64,000 nt of DNA from Chroococcus sp. CMT-3BRIN-NPC107 (GCA_019359635.1 JAHHGY010000004.1:1-64000); one strand, 5' to 3'. Shown: positions 46,577 through 56,418, counted from the first letter of the stretch. Notes: generated by a model from the letters alone, not told the origin. Numbers and translations: made by a program.

Positions 46577-48091
46577 ATGAGCTTCCGTAATGAATTTGAA
46601 CTACTTTTGCGCGCCCGTTATCCTTTGATTTATATTCCTACTTACGAGGAGGAACGAGTAGAAGTAGTAATTAAAGAAGAATCACAGAAGCAAGGAAATC
46701 GAGCAGTATACACTTGGGATTTTGTGGACGGTTACCAAGGAAATCCCAACGATGCGGGTTTTGGTCGGCGCAACCCCGTACAGGCATTAGAATTTGTCGA
46801 AAAGCTCCCCGCTAGCGCCGCCGCCGTGTTTGTATTGCGAGACTTTCACCGCTTTTTAGAAGATGTTTCGGTGTCGCGCAAACTCCGCAATTTAGCAAAA
46901 TTATTAAAATCTCAGCCGAAAAACGTTGTAATTCTATCGCCAAAAATTGCCATCCCCGAAGACTTGGGGGAGGTGCTGACGGTGTTAGAGTTTCCTTTAC
47001 CCGCGCCGCCAGATATTAAGCTCGAAATTGAGCGATTGTTATTAGCTACAGGGCAATCAATCAGTACAAAGTTTTTAGATGAATTAGTCCGCTCTTGTCA
47101 AGGTTTGTCAATGGAGCGGATTCGCCGAGTATTAGCAAGAGCGATCGCATCTCATGGCGAATTGCAACCAGAAGACGTGGAATTGGTTTTAGAAGAAAAG
47201 CGCCAAACTATCCGCCAAACTCAAATACTAGACTTTTACCCCACCACTGAAAAAATCACCGATATCGGCGGATTAGACAACCTTAAAGACTGGTTGTTAA
47301 GGCGGGGTGGTGGATTTACCGAAAAAGCTAGAGCCTACGGTTTACCCTACCCGCGCGGGCTGCTGCTGGTAGGAATTCAAGGTACGGGGAAGTCTCTTAC
47401 CGCCAAAGCGATCGCTCATCATTGGCATTTACCTTTATTAAGGCTAGATGTAGGGCGCTTGTTTGCAGGTTTGGTAGGGGAATCAGAATCTCGCACTCGC
47501 CAAATGATCCAAGTAGCCGAAGCCCTAGCGCCTTGCATTTTGTGGATTGATGAAATTGATAAGGCATTTTCGGGACTAGGTAGTAAAGGCGATGCGGGGA
47601 CTACTAGCCGCGTGTTTGGCACGTTTATAACTTGGTTGGCTGAAAAGACATCTCCGGTGTTTGTCGTGGCTACAGCGAACGATATTCAAGCCCTACCGCC
47701 GGAAATGTTGCGCAAAGGACGGTTTGATGAAATATTTTTTGTCGGCTTACCAAGTCAGGAAGAAAGAAAAGAAATTTTTACAGTGCATTTATCAAGATTG
47801 CGATCGCACAACTTCAATAATTACGACTTGGAACGCCTAGCTTACGAAACTCCCGACTTTTCTGGCGCGGAAATTGAGCAAACTTTAGTGGAAGCTATGC
47901 ACATCGGCTTTAGTCAAAACCGCGACTTTACCAGCGATGATATTTTAGAAGCCGCTAGTCAAATTATCCCCTTAGCCCGTACTGCTACTGAACAAATTGA
48001 ATTTTTGCAAGAGTGGGCAAAAGCTGGTAAAGCTCGTTTAGCATCAAAACACAATCCGTTAAGCGATCGCATTGGGCGACAATTGCCGTAA
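46577..48091 (+). CDS. ycf46: AAA+ ATPase Ycf46-type
   Basis: A 504-residue AAA+ ATPase, also encoded in some algal plastids as Ycf46. The N-terminal domain of about 220 residues precedes the ATPase, with Walker A GIQGTGKSLTAKAIA near residue 263 and Walker B ILWIDEID. The arginine-finger region FGTFITWLAEKTSP follows. It is soluble; a role in carbon-dioxide-dependent regulation of photosynthesis genes has been suggested in cyanobacteria. It begins one base after yceD. The following SH3 gene starts 19 bases later. Confidence 0.9.
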   Translation: MSFRNEFELLLRARYPLIYIPTYEEERVEVVIKEESQKQGNRAVYTWDFVDGYQGNPNDAGFGRRNPVQALEFVEKLPASAAAVFVLRDFHRFLEDVSVSRKLRNLAKLLKSQPKNVVILSPKIAIPEDLGEVLTVLEFPLPAPPDIKLEIERLLLATGQSISTKFLDELVRSCQGLSMERIRRVLARAIASHGELQPEDVELVLEEKRQTIRQTQILDFYPTTEKITDIGGLDNLKDWLLRRGGGFTEKARAYGLPYPRGLLLVGIQGTGKSLTAKAIAHHWHLPLLRLDVGRLFAGLVGESESRTRQMIQVAEALAPCILWIDEIDKAFSGLGSKGDAGTTSRVFGTFITWLAEKTSPVFVVATANDIQALPPEMLRKGRFDEIFFVGLPSQEERKEIFTVHLSRLRSHNFNNYDLERLAYETPDFSGAEIEQTLVEAMHIGFSQNRDFTSDDILEAASQIIPLARTATEQIEFLQEWAKAGKARLASKHNPLSDRIGRQLP

Positions 48092-48110
48092 TTGATAGGA
48101 GGTAGGATTA

Positions 48111-48584
48111 ATGAGGTTTACAGAAGGTTTAGTTAAATTAGTTTTAGGGTTTATAGTTGCGATCGCTTTATTAGTTAGTGGTAGCGTGGCTTTAGCACTT
48201 ATATTTATCAACCGTTCCTCAACACCGCCGCCTAAGCCAATTTTTGCTAACGATACTAATGCGGTCAAAAAAAAGGCAAATATTCCGCTAACTAAAACTC
48301 CTGCGCCTGCGGCGGCTAAGAAACCAACTTCTGCTAAAAGTAGCAAGCCTTCCCCCTCACCTTTAGCCTCTGGTACTTATTTGGCGCGGGTGACATGGAA
48401 TGACGGCTTAAGCCTCCGCACCGAACCAAGTTTAGAAGCGCAAAGAGTTGGTAGCTTAGATTACAACCAACAAATTGTAGTTTTGGAACAAAGTCAAGAC
48501 CAAAAATGGCAGCGCGTTCGTTTAGAAGATGGCGAGTTGGAAGGATGGGTAAAAGCAGGTAATACAGAGCGAGTGACAGACTAA
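48111..48584 (+). CDS. SH3 domain membrane-anchored protein (Alr1690-like)
   Basis: A 157-residue protein with a hydrophobic segment at residues 10-34 (LVLGFIVAIALLVSGSVA), a proline/alanine/lysine-rich linker and a C-terminal bacterial SH3 domain (LSLRTEPSLEAQRVGSLDYN). Such domains bind cell wall. It ends 3 bases before the convergent fur stop. In Anabaena, the wall-binding gene alr1690 sits in the same place and its read-through transcript is the furA antisense RNA. I see no terminator between the two genes. Confidence 0.8.
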   Translation: MRFTEGLVKLVLGFIVAIALLVSGSVALALIFINRSSTPPPKPIFANDTNAVKKKANIPLTKTPAPAAAKKPTSAKSSKPSPSPLASGTYLARVTWNDGLSLRTEPSLEAQRVGSLDYNQQIVVLEQSQDQKWQRVRLEDGELEGWVKAGNTERVTD

Positions 48585-48587
48585 AGT

Positions 48588-49049
48588 CTACAAAGGCATC
48601 AACGCTCTTTGGCAAGAGGGACACACCGCATGAATTGCTAGTTGACAATCTAATAAGTGATAACCTTCTTTCTCCGCCGTTTTACTGCCCATTTTTAAAA
48701 TTGAATCGTTCTTAAATTCAATAGTTTTATTGCACCGGACGCAAATTAAATGATGGTGGTGGTGAGGATAGGGTTGGTTTAGTTCGTAATGTTTATGTCC
48801 TTCCCCTAATTCGAGTTCGCGCAAAATACCCATTCTTGCCATCAACTTCAAAGTTCGATAGATGGTAGATAGGCTAATACCTTTTGCTTGCTCTACGGTT
48901 TCTAATTGATGGTACAGATCCTCAGCGCTAAGGTGTTCTCCTTCAGGGAGTTTTTGAAAAACGTGCAGGATAGTTTCTCGTTGAGGAGTCAACCGCCAAC
49001 CGCGATCGTGGAGTTCTGCTTTGAGGGAGCCAGCCGTGTAAACACTCAT
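48588..49049 (-). CDS. furA: Ferric uptake regulator, FurA-type
   Basis: A 153-residue metal-dependent repressor. The winged-helix domain begins LTPQRETILHVFQ and includes the recognition helix SLSTIYRTLKLMARMGILREL. The metal and dimer domain has HHHHHLICVRCN and VCPSC, the two CxxC pairs. The sequence is close to Anabaena FurA as I recall it, throughout. Iron-loaded Fur would repress iron uptake genes. It has its own promoter upstream at 49050-49188. The convergent SH3 gene may make antisense RNA over it. Confidence 0.92.
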   Translation of the reverse strand: MSVYTAGSLKAELHDRGWRLTPQRETILHVFQKLPEGEHLSAEDLYHQLETVEQAKGISLSTIYRTLKLMARMGILRELELGEGHKHYELNQPYPHHHHHLICVRCNKTIEFKNDSILKMGSKTAEKEGYHLLDCQLAIHAVCPSCQRALMPL

Positions 49050-49188
49050 AAAGACATTCTCAAGAAAGCTTTCTAGTTGATAATTCTAATAAATTTATCG
49101 ACCAAGTGTCAACAAGCTAGTCTTATTGAGAATAATTGCTAACTGAATCCGTTTAACCTATAGAGATAATATTCAGTGAGCATAAGTC

Positions 49189-50511
49189 GTGGATGCAATA
49201 TTAGAGAAGTCGTACCAAGTAAAGCAGGCTTTAGTTGATTTTGTTTTGGAGGCGAAAGGAAAACTCGCAACAAGCCTAGAAGCTTATGCAGCCGAGCAGT
49301 CGCGGCGTAAAAGCGGGGATAATCAGCAAGACTTGATTGTTGACAGTTTTATTATTGAGGGTAAAGTTGGCGATCGCACTCCCTTAGATTTATTCATTGA
49401 AAGTCAGCCAAAATTGATAGAGAGCGATCGCGCGTTAATTAGTGATTGGCGGCGCAGTTTTATGGGTTTATTTGCAGTAGTACAAGTTTTGAGCGATGGG
49501 TTTGAACTCCAAAATTGGCTCACCACTAAAAACTATATTGTTAAACCAAATAACTCTCAAGCTATTAAGGATTTGTCGCGCTGTCAAGTAGGAGATATTT
49601 TACTTGCTCGGATTGCGCCGATTAATGATTATTGGATATTTTTTAGTAAATCTACAATTCTCGGTAAATTAGGTAAACCAAAATTAGCGGTAGCCATTGG
49701 AAACTTTAAAGATAATTACAAACATTCTCTTTATGGCGATGCGCCAGAATTGTTACAACAAGCTTGGCAATCGGTAGCCGAGTATCATCAGCAATTTATC
49801 GAATTTTTCGGTAGCGATGAAATTACAATGTCAGGATATCAACTTAATAAAAAAGTTGCCGAGTTTCAAGAGATATTAATGAAGCAGAGCCTAAGTGCCG
49901 CAGGTATTGATGATACTAAATCTTTGGCAGAATTAGCGCAGGATGTAGGGTTGGACGAAGCAGAAATTGAAGCTGTAGCTAAAGAATCTGGTACAGATGC
50001 AAAAGTTGTCGCGCAACTGTTCGATAAAAAAAGCCCGACTAAAATGGTAGCGCCTAAAATTGAATTGCCTGCTGAATTAAAAAAAGCAGAACAAGTAACA
50101 TCATTATCTCATCCGCGCTGGGGGCAAATGTTTTTGCCTACTTATAGTAAGTTTAAAACCATGCTTGAAGCTCCAGATTGGCAAAGTATCGAAGGAGCCG
50201 AAAAACTTATGCGATATTATTTAGAAAACCCTACAATTAATGTGTTTATTTGGCAAAGATTAGCCCAACAATATCCGCAGCAATTAGAAATAATCTTGCA
50301 GCAGTTTCTAGAAAGTCCCGATTTTAAAATTGACAAACTGCCGACAATTTTACAAGACAAATTTGATAAGCCTTTAGAGCCAGAATTACCAGAAACTGCC
50401 AGCGTACCAATACATTTAAACAACTTATTTGAGGAGGCTGTAGCAGAAGTTAATAAATCTAAATCTAAAAACAAAACTTCTAAAAAAGTAGGTTCTGGTT
50501 TTGGAAGATAA
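49189..50511 (+). CDS. Conserved cyanobacterial hypothetical protein
   Basis: A 440-residue soluble protein that I do not recognise as a named family. The N-terminal third contains a helical start (SYQVKQALVDFVLEAKGKL) and a folded region with DYWIFFSKSTILGKLGKPK. The centre has a helix-turn-helix-like stretch (LAELAQDVGLDEAEIEAVAK). The C-terminus is lysine/serine-rich (KSKSKNKTSKKVGSG). It may bind nucleic acid, but this is not supported beyond charge. The start is GTG at 49189; it is divergent from fur. Confidence 0.7.
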   Translation: MDAILEKSYQVKQALVDFVLEAKGKLATSLEAYAAEQSRRKSGDNQQDLIVDSFIIEGKVGDRTPLDLFIESQPKLIESDRALISDWRRSFMGLFAVVQVLSDGFELQNWLTTKNYIVKPNNSQAIKDLSRCQVGDILLARIAPINDYWIFFSKSTILGKLGKPKLAVAIGNFKDNYKHSLYGDAPELLQQAWQSVAEYHQQFIEFFGSDEITMSGYQLNKKVAEFQEILMKQSLSAAGIDDTKSLAELAQDVGLDEAEIEAVAKESGTDAKVVAQLFDKKSPTKMVAPKIELPAELKKAEQVTSLSHPRWGQMFLPTYSKFKTMLEAPDWQSIEGAEKLMRYYLENPTINVFIWQRLAQQYPQQLEIILQQFLESPDFKIDKLPTILQDKFDKPLEPELPETASVPIHLNNLFEEAVAEVNKSKSKNKTSKKVGSGFGR

Positions 50512-51162
50512 TTCAAAAGTTATTATTTGGTAGCTGACGATCTAGATTCCCCTTAAAAAGCAGAGTGGAGAGAAGGCTTAGTGAAATTGGTTAGCTTAAA
50601 AGCGTTGTACTTGACTGCTATACTTTTGTTGTGGGATATAGGTTTTGTTTTTCCCGGCAATGCTGTGATCGTGACAGACGCGGATACTGCACTGATACAG
50701 CTTTGGTAAAACTGACTAGAATCAGTAACGAATTGCCTTTCTCTAGCTATTGTTGATCCCAGCGATTAAATAGCACGCTCGACGATTGTTTGCTCAAATT
50801 CATCGCTCGTTCGTTATCCCTCCTCTATATAATCCCAATTCTTTCTTTATGTTTGTATAAAACTATCCTGCTTTTTGCAGGTATATGGTACTTTAGAGCA
50901 TCTACGGCAAAAGTCTTTGAGGATGTCTGAGAATTATCAAATATGTTGCATTTGTTCCCTAAATCCCCCAATTCTGGGAGAGATTAACTTAAAGTCCCCC
51001 GAAGATTAGGGGGCTATGGAGGTAGTTCGAGTAGCATTTAACACTTTTAAGACCTCCTCTTAATGCTCTTAAAAGATTAATTTGCCTCTTATTCTTTCTC
51101 CGATTTTTGCCCGAAGTCTAATATGATGACGGTACTAATTCAAAGAAAACGCCAAAATCGCA
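50512..51162. other. 650-base gap with a small ORF and GC-rich repeat
   Basis: This is the gap between the 440-residue gene and glgA. A small plus ORF lies at 50581-50709 (separate entry). Around 50960-51025 there is a G/C-rich stretch with runs of C and G (CCCCCAATTCTGGG; GTCCCCCGAAGATTAGGGGG) that can pair in several ways and resembles repeats common between cyanobacterial genes. The last 100 bases should hold the glgA promoter. Confidence 0.45.
50581..50709 (+). CDS. Possible small exported peptide or gene remnant
   Basis: A 42-codon frame starting GTG at 50581, preceded by GAGAAGG, a good ribosome site. The product starts like a signal peptide (KLVSLKALYLTAILLLW) with a possible cleavage near PGNA and ends shortly after (DADTALIQLW). 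Either it is a small secreted peptide or the start of a longer protein cut by a stop. No family is known to me. Confidence 0.3.
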   Translation: MKLVSLKALYLTAILLLWDIGFVFPGNAVIVTDADTALIQLW

Positions 51163-52578
51163 ATGCGAATTCTATTTGTTGCAGCCGAAGCAGCCCCCGT
51201 TGCTAAAGTCGGTGGAATGGGAGATGTAGTTGGTGCTTTACCAAAGATGCTCAGAGCAATGGGGCATGATGTGCGAATATTCATGCCTTGTTACGGTTTT
51301 TTGCCCGATAAAATGCCGATTCCCTCTGAACCAGTTTGGTATGGTTCGGCAATGTTTCAATCTTTTTCCGTCTACGAAGCAGTGTTACCTGGTACAGATG
51401 TACCTTTGTATTTGTTTGCTCATCCTGCCTTCTCGCCGCGTCGAATTTATTCTGGAGATGATGAAGATTGGCGGTTTACATTGTTTGCCAATGGCGCGGC
51501 GGAATTTTGCTGGAATTATTGGAAACCAGAAATTATCCACTGTCACGATTGGCATACAGGTATGATTCCGGTGTGGATGAATCAATCTCCCGATATCATG
51601 ACTGTTTTTACGATTCACAACCTCGCCTATCAAGGGCCTTGGCGGTGGTATTTGGAAAAAATTACTTGGTGTCCTTGGTATATGCAAGGACACAATACAA
51701 TGGCGGCGGCGGTACAGTTTGCCGATCGCGTTAATACGGTTTCGCCAACTTACGCCGAGCAAATTAAAACCCCAGCCTATGGCGAAACTCTAGAAGGTTT
51801 GATGTCTTTTATTAGCGGCAAATTGTCGGGAATTGTTAACGGGATTGATATAGAAACGTACAACCCAGAAGATGATAAGTACATCACTCAAACCTTTAAC
51901 GCTGAGACTTTAGAAAAACGTTCCGCAAATAAGATTGCTTTGCAAGAAGAAGTAGGCTTAGAAGTCAATTCCCAGGCTTTCTTAGTGGGGATGGTGACAA
52001 GAGTAGTGGAACAAAAAGGTATTGACTTAGTATTGCAAACCTTAGACAGATTCCTCGCTTATACCGATGCTCAGTTTGTATTGTTAGGAACGGGCGATCG
52101 CTACTACGAAACTCAATTATGGCAACTTGCTTCGCGTTATCCCGGACGGATGGCAACTTATTTGCTTTATAGCGATGCGATCGCGCGGCGAATTTACGCG
52201 GGTAGCGATGCTTTCTTGATGCCTAGTCGATTTGAGCCTTGCGGTATCAGTCAAATGTTGGCTTTGCGTTACGGATGCGTCCCCATTGTTCGCCGCACGG
52301 GAGGGCTTGTTGATACGGTTTCTCATCACGTTCCGAGCAACCATAGGGGTACAGGTTATTGTTTCGATCGCTACGAACCCTTAGACCTTTACACTTGTAT
52401 GGTCAGGGCTTGGGAGGGCTTTCAGTATAAAGAAAACTGGAAAGCCTTGCAGCAGCGTGGTATGAGTGAGAATTTTAGTTGGGAACAATCGGCTAAAGAG
52501 TACGTGAGTTTATATAGCTCAATGTACGGCTTGCCATCAGAAACCGAAACAGTAACACCACAGTTAGTAACTAAATAG
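51163..52578 (+). CDS. glgA: Glycogen synthase
   Basis: A 471-residue GT5 enzyme that builds alpha-1,4-glucan from ADP-glucose in the cytoplasm. The ADP-glucose site [16 protein letters not shown] is at residues 16-31. The C-terminal motifs [19 protein letters not shown] and [10 protein letters not shown] are intact. Length is typical. The start is the ATG at 51163. An intrinsic terminator follows 29 bases after the stop. The gene stands alone; the partner glgC is not in the window. Confidence 0.93.
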   Translation: MRILFVAAEAAPVAKVGGMGDVVGALPKMLRAMGHDVRIFMPCYGFLPDKMPIPSEPVWYGSAMFQSFSVYEAVLPGTDVPLYLFAHPAFSPRRIYSGDDEDWRFTLFANGAAEFCWNYWKPEIIHCHDWHTGMIPVWMNQSPDIMTVFTIHNLAYQGPWRWYLEKITWCPWYMQGHNTMAAAVQFADRVNTVSPTYAEQIKTPAYGETLEGLMSFISGKLSGIVNGIDIETYNPEDDKYITQTFNAETLEKRSANKIALQEEVGLEVNSQAFLVGMVTRVVEQKGIDLVLQTLDRFLAYTDAQFVLLGTGDRYYETQLWQLASRYPGRMATYLLYSDAIARRIYAGSDAFLMPSRFEPCGISQMLALRYGCVPIVRRTGGLVDTVSHHVPSNHRGTGYCFDRYEPLDLYTCMVRAWEGFQYKENWKALQQRGMSENFSWEQSAKEYVSLYSSMYGLPSETETVTPQLVTK

Positions 52579-52606
52579 CATCTCTAGGTAGAAATAAAAT
52601 TTAGCT

Positions 52607-52643
52607 AAAGCTTCAGTCCTTATAGGGGATTGAAGCTTTTTTT
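52607..52643 (+). terminator. Intrinsic terminator of glgA
   Basis: AAAGCTTCAGTCC at 52607-52619 pairs with GGATTGAAGCTTT at 52627-52639 (one G-T pair), followed by a T-run to 52643. It is the clearest terminator in the window. Confidence 0.85.
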
Positions 52644-52779
52644 GACATCGGTCGGGTTTATATGATTAAATTTTTCACCGATTAAAAGTCTCTTTAGCTA
52701 AATCTATGCCCAAAAAGCTGCGAGCGCTTGCTTCTTTGGAATTAAAAGGGTCATTTTAAGGTTTGCTTGCGTTTTAATC

Positions 52780-54567
52780 CTAATCTTCGGCAACTTTCAT
52801 TTCGTAAATATTCCAGAGAGTTCCACCTAAAGCCGTAAATTTGGTATTGTCTAGGCGATCGCGCATGGCGGCTAAAGCTAAAGGATTGACTAAATGAATA
52901 AAAGGTAAATATTCTTGCGCCAAACGCTGAGTTTCAGCATAGATAGCTTTACGCTTGGTTTCATCTATTTCTTTTGCTCCCTGAATATACAAGCGCCCAA
53001 TTGCTGCTTCCCAAGGCGCTACTTCTCGTCCTTCTATGGGTGGTTGTCCTGGTTGCGGTTGTTGATTAAAGGGATGAAAGCCACCATCAGGAAGCCACAC
53101 ATTAGCCCCGCTATTTGGCTCAATACCGCCCGTAATTAGCCCAAAATAACATTCCCATTCTAAAGAGTTTGTAACTCGGTCTATAAGTACAGCAAAATCT
53201 ACTGGATTAAAATCTACTTGAATACCAATCTTACTCATATCGCGCTTGACTTGAGAACCAATCGCATCTACAGTTCTATTTCCTGCCTGACTTAGCATGG
53301 TAAATCGCACTCGGTTTCCCTCTGCGTCTAGCAATTGACCTGTATTGTTATACTTAAATCCGGCTTTTAGTAGTAATTCCTTTGATTTTTCGGGGTTGTA
53401 ATCGTAAACTTTCAATCCTTGTTTAGGGGAAAAATAGTAAGGACTTTGGACAGAAATGGGCGAATCTTGAAATTCACCAATTCCTCGATAAACGTTATTT
53501 AGCATCGCTTGGCGGTCGAGTCCGTAAGCTACAGCTTGTCTAAAAGCGACCGTATTAAACCAGCGCGATCTAATCGGAGTTACTAAGGGTTTGCCTTTTC
53601 TATTGCCTTTATTGAGATTGAAGGTAATAAAATTAGTCCCAAAGTCAGGGCCACCATCATAAATTGTGAACTTTCCGCGCTTTTCTTCGCGTTTTAGCAA
53701 TTGGAAAGTTGCGGGACCAATTTCTAAAATATCTAAGCCACCAGAACGAAACTGAATTAAGCCTGTATCGGGAGATTCGACAACTTGCCAAATCAATCTT
53801 TCAATATAGGGTAAAGCATTACCTTGAGCATCTTTACGCCAGTAGTAAGGGTTACGCCGAAATACCACCCTTTGATTTGTGGCGTAGCTTTCTAGCATAT
53901 AAGGACCATTGCCAATAACGGTTTTGGGGTCTGCGTCGGTACTCCAGGTTGATAAAAACTGAGGTTTTCCCTCGCTATTATTTGTAGTTATAGATTTTTG
54001 TAAGGAATGCTTGGGTAAAATTGCCACGCCGCCAACGGTTCTTAAAAAAGGTGCAAAAGGTTCTGGAACCGAAAATTCTACTTGGCGATCGCTTATTTTG
54101 CGAACTTTTGGTAAAGCACCACTTTCACCAACGCGGATAATATCTCGAAAATCTGTAGGAATCCGCTCGTTTAAGTAGATGTCATTGTAAGTAAATAAAA
54201 CATCATCAACGGTTAAAGGTTCTCCATCCGACCATTTTAAGCCCGGTTTAAGGGTAAAAACAATCTGTTTGCCATCGGTAGAAGTTTCCCAAGATTGAGC
54301 AATTCCTGGTTCTATTTCGCCATTTTTGCCGTTTTCTACAATCATTCCCTCATAAATAAACCCAAAAACACTAGGGGATGATTGGTTTAAAGCATAATTA
54401 AAACTCTGCGGATCGCCAGGAGTTCGAGCAACTATTTGGGTTACTTGCGCGGCTTGAGACTTGAAATCATTAGGATTGCAGCCACTAAGCGCGATCGCAA
54501 TTACCACCGTTAATAATCCAACCAACCACCGCCGCATCAAAGGAAACATTGCAAACATCTCTAGCAA
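52780..54567 (-). CDS. Oligopeptide ABC transporter substrate-binding lipoprotein, copy 1
   Basis: A 595-residue family 5 (OppA/DppA-type) binding protein. The lipobox ALSGC is near residues 26-30, so it is anchored at the outer face of the plasma membrane. The typical motifs are present: ESWETSTDGKQIVFTLKPGLKWSDGEPLTADDV-like pattern (LKPGLKWSDGEPLTVDDV), and GNGPYMLESY. The start may be the ATG at MRRWL (residue 11) instead of 54567. It is a tandem paralogue of the next gene upstream, 66 bases away. No permease or ATPase is nearby. Confidence 0.88.
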   Translation of the reverse strand: MLEMFAMFPLMRRWLVGLLTVVIAIALSGCNPNDFKSQAAQVTQIVARTPGDPQSFNYALNQSSPSVFGFIYEGMIVENGKNGEIEPGIAQSWETSTDGKQIVFTLKPGLKWSDGEPLTVDDVLFTYNDIYLNERIPTDFRDIIRVGESGALPKVRKISDRQVEFSVPEPFAPFLRTVGGVAILPKHSLQKSITTNNSEGKPQFLSTWSTDADPKTVIGNGPYMLESYATNQRVVFRRNPYYWRKDAQGNALPYIERLIWQVVESPDTGLIQFRSGGLDILEIGPATFQLLKREEKRGKFTIYDGGPDFGTNFITFNLNKGNRKGKPLVTPIRSRWFNTVAFRQAVAYGLDRQAMLNNVYRGIGEFQDSPISVQSPYYFSPKQGLKVYDYNPEKSKELLLKAGFKYNNTGQLLDAEGNRVRFTMLSQAGNRTVDAIGSQVKRDMSKIGIQVDFNPVDFAVLIDRVTNSLEWECYFGLITGGIEPNSGANVWLPDGGFHPFNQQPQPGQPPIEGREVAPWEAAIGRLYIQGAKEIDETKRKAIYAETQRLAQEYLPFIHLVNPLALAAMRDRLDNTKFTALGGTLWNIYEMKVAED

Positions 54568-54587
54568 AGTTACTAAATTTCTCTAGT

Positions 54588-54634
54588 CTACAAGGTTTCC
54601 CGCCTTGTAGGGACGTAAGGCATTACGCCCCTAC
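54588..54634. repeat. Pair of palindromes between the two binding-protein genes
   Basis: CTACAAGG at 54588-54595 pairs with CCTTGTAG at 54603-54610; directly next, GTAGGGACGTAA at 54607-54618 pairs with TTACGCCCCTAC at 54623-54634 with one mismatch. The second is related to the TAGAGACG class at 13542 and 40984. It fills most of the 66-base gap. Confidence 0.55.
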
Positions 54635-56418
54635 TACTCGTCTACTTTAAGTTCGTAGATATTCCAAAATGCGCCTAAAGCCGAGAATTTTACATTTTGA
54701 ATGCGATCGCGGATCGCCGCCATAGACAAGGGATTAACTAGGTATATGTAAGGTAAATACTCTTGAGTAATGCGCTGAGTTTCATCGTAAATTGCTTTAC
54801 GTTTAGCTTCGTCAAATTCCTGCGCCCCTTTGATATATAAATCGGCAATTTCTTTCTCCCAAGAAGACACTACGCGCCCTTCTATCGGTTCTTCGCCAAC
54901 TTGTGCGGCTTGATTGAAGCTATGCAATCCACCTTCAGTTAGCCAGACATTTGCACCATCATTAGGATCTACCCCCGAACCAATTAAACCGCCAAAATAA
55001 CATTCCCAATCGAGGGTATTGTGCAGTTTTTCACCAATTACTGTAAATGCGATCGCACTTAAGTCTACTTGGATGCCAATTTTGCTTAAGTTTTGTTTAA
55101 TTTGGGCGCTCATTGCTTCCGCCGTCTTGCTTCCCGCATTTGTTAGCAATGTAAAACGAACGCGGTTGTTATCTCCATCTAGCAATTGATTTTGAGCGTT
55201 GTACTTAAATCCAGCTTTTAATAACAATTTCTTAGCTTTTTCTGGTTCGTAATTGTAGACTTTTAAACCATCTTTGGGAGAAAGATAATATTTACTTTGC
55301 ACGTCAACGGGTGAATTTTGAGGTTCTCCCAAGCCACGAAACAGATTATTAATTATAGTTTGACGGTCGATAGCATAAGATACCGCTTGTCTAAATTCTA
55401 CTGTATTAAACCACCGCGATTTAATTGGATCTATTAAAGGCTTGCCGTTTCTTTTACCCTTATTAAGATTAAAAGTAATAAAACTTTGACCGTAAGCAGC
55501 ACCACCATTATAAATCGTAAATTTTCCTCGTTTTTCTTCTTTTTTAAGTAAGGAAAAACTGACGGGAGTAGCACCAACTAGATCCAAGCCTCCCGAACGA
55601 AATTGCAGCAGCGATGTATCGGTAGATTCGACAATTTGCCAGATAACTCTTTCAATATACGGCTGAGAATTGCCTTGCTTATCTTTGCGCCAGTAATTGG
55701 GATTTTTGCGGAATACCAAACGCTGACTAGGATTATAACTTTCTAGCTTATAAGGACCATTAGTGACAATTTGTTTGGGATCGGTATCTGTTCCCCAAGT
55801 AGACATATATCGCGGGTTTCCGTCTGAATCTTTAGCTTTTACCGACTCTTCTAAGGCGTGTTTGGGTAAAATTGCGATCGCGCTACTAGCGTCACCCGTA
55901 GTGGTACTAAAAAAAGGCGAAAATGGTTCGGGTAAAATAAATTCAACTTGGCGATCGCTTAACTTTTGAACTTTAGGTAAAGTTCCCTTTACGCCAATTT
56001 TAAGGTAATCTCGAATATCTGTAGAAATTTCTTGATTAAAAGCTATATCGTTATAAGTAAAAACAACATCATCGGCAGTTAGCGGTTTTCCATCCGACCA
56101 TTTTAAACCTGGTCTGAGATTAAATACAATTCTTTTTTTATCGGCTGATATCGTCCAAGATTCGGCTAATTCTGGCTCAATTTCCCCTTTACCATTGATG
56201 GATGTTAACCCTTTAAACGTTAAGCCAAAAATACTAGGCGATTGTTGATTTAGAGCATAGTTAAAAGTTTGTGGATCGGTAAGAACGCTAATAACTAATT
56301 GTGATGTCTGCGCCCCTTGAGATTTAAAGTTTGCAGGGTTGCAACCCGAAAATGCGATCGCAATTACTATTGTTAATATAAAAGCTATCCACCTACGCCC
56401 TCGATTGTAAAAAGTCAT
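54634..56418 (-). CDS. Oligopeptide ABC transporter substrate-binding lipoprotein, copy 2
   Basis: A 594-residue family 5 binding protein with lipobox AFSGC near residues 21-25. It follows the same pattern as copy 1 along the whole length (LRPGLKWSDGKPLTADDV; TNGPYKLESYNPSQRLVFRK; NLNKGKRNGKPL), so the two arose by tandem duplication. Both could serve distinct peptides or sugars with a permease encoded elsewhere. The transcript probably runs from here into copy 1 across the palindromes. Confidence 0.88.
   Translation of the reverse strand: MTFYNRGRRWIAFILTIVIAIAFSGCNPANFKSQGAQTSQLVISVLTDPQTFNYALNQQSPSIFGLTFKGLTSINGKGEIEPELAESWTISADKKRIVFNLRPGLKWSDGKPLTADDVVFTYNDIAFNQEISTDIRDYLKIGVKGTLPKVQKLSDRQVEFILPEPFSPFFSTTTGDASSAIAILPKHALEESVKAKDSDGNPRYMSTWGTDTDPKQIVTNGPYKLESYNPSQRLVFRKNPNYWRKDKQGNSQPYIERVIWQIVESTDTSLLQFRSGGLDLVGATPVSFSLLKKEEKRGKFTIYNGGAAYGQSFITFNLNKGKRNGKPLIDPIKSRWFNTVEFRQAVSYAIDRQTIINNLFRGLGEPQNSPVDVQSKYYLSPKDGLKVYNYEPEKAKKLLLKAGFKYNAQNQLLDGDNNRVRFTLLTNAGSKTAEAMSAQIKQNLSKIGIQVDLSAIAFTVIGEKLHNTLDWECYFGGLIGSGVDPNDGANVWLTEGGLHSFNQAAQVGEEPIEGRVVSSWEKEIADLYIKGAQEFDEAKRKAIYDETQRITQEYLPYIYLVNPLSMAAIRDRIQNVKFSALGAFWNIYELKVDE

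Noticed and set aside
49050..49188. Fur box in the fur promoter
   Set aside because: A/T-rich GATAAT-like words are present but no convincing 19-base dyad could be fixed by eye.
50960..51025. Candidate riboswitch or RNA before glgA from G/C runs
   Set aside because: The runs pair in several ways and look like a dispersed repeat; no known riboswitch pattern is visible.
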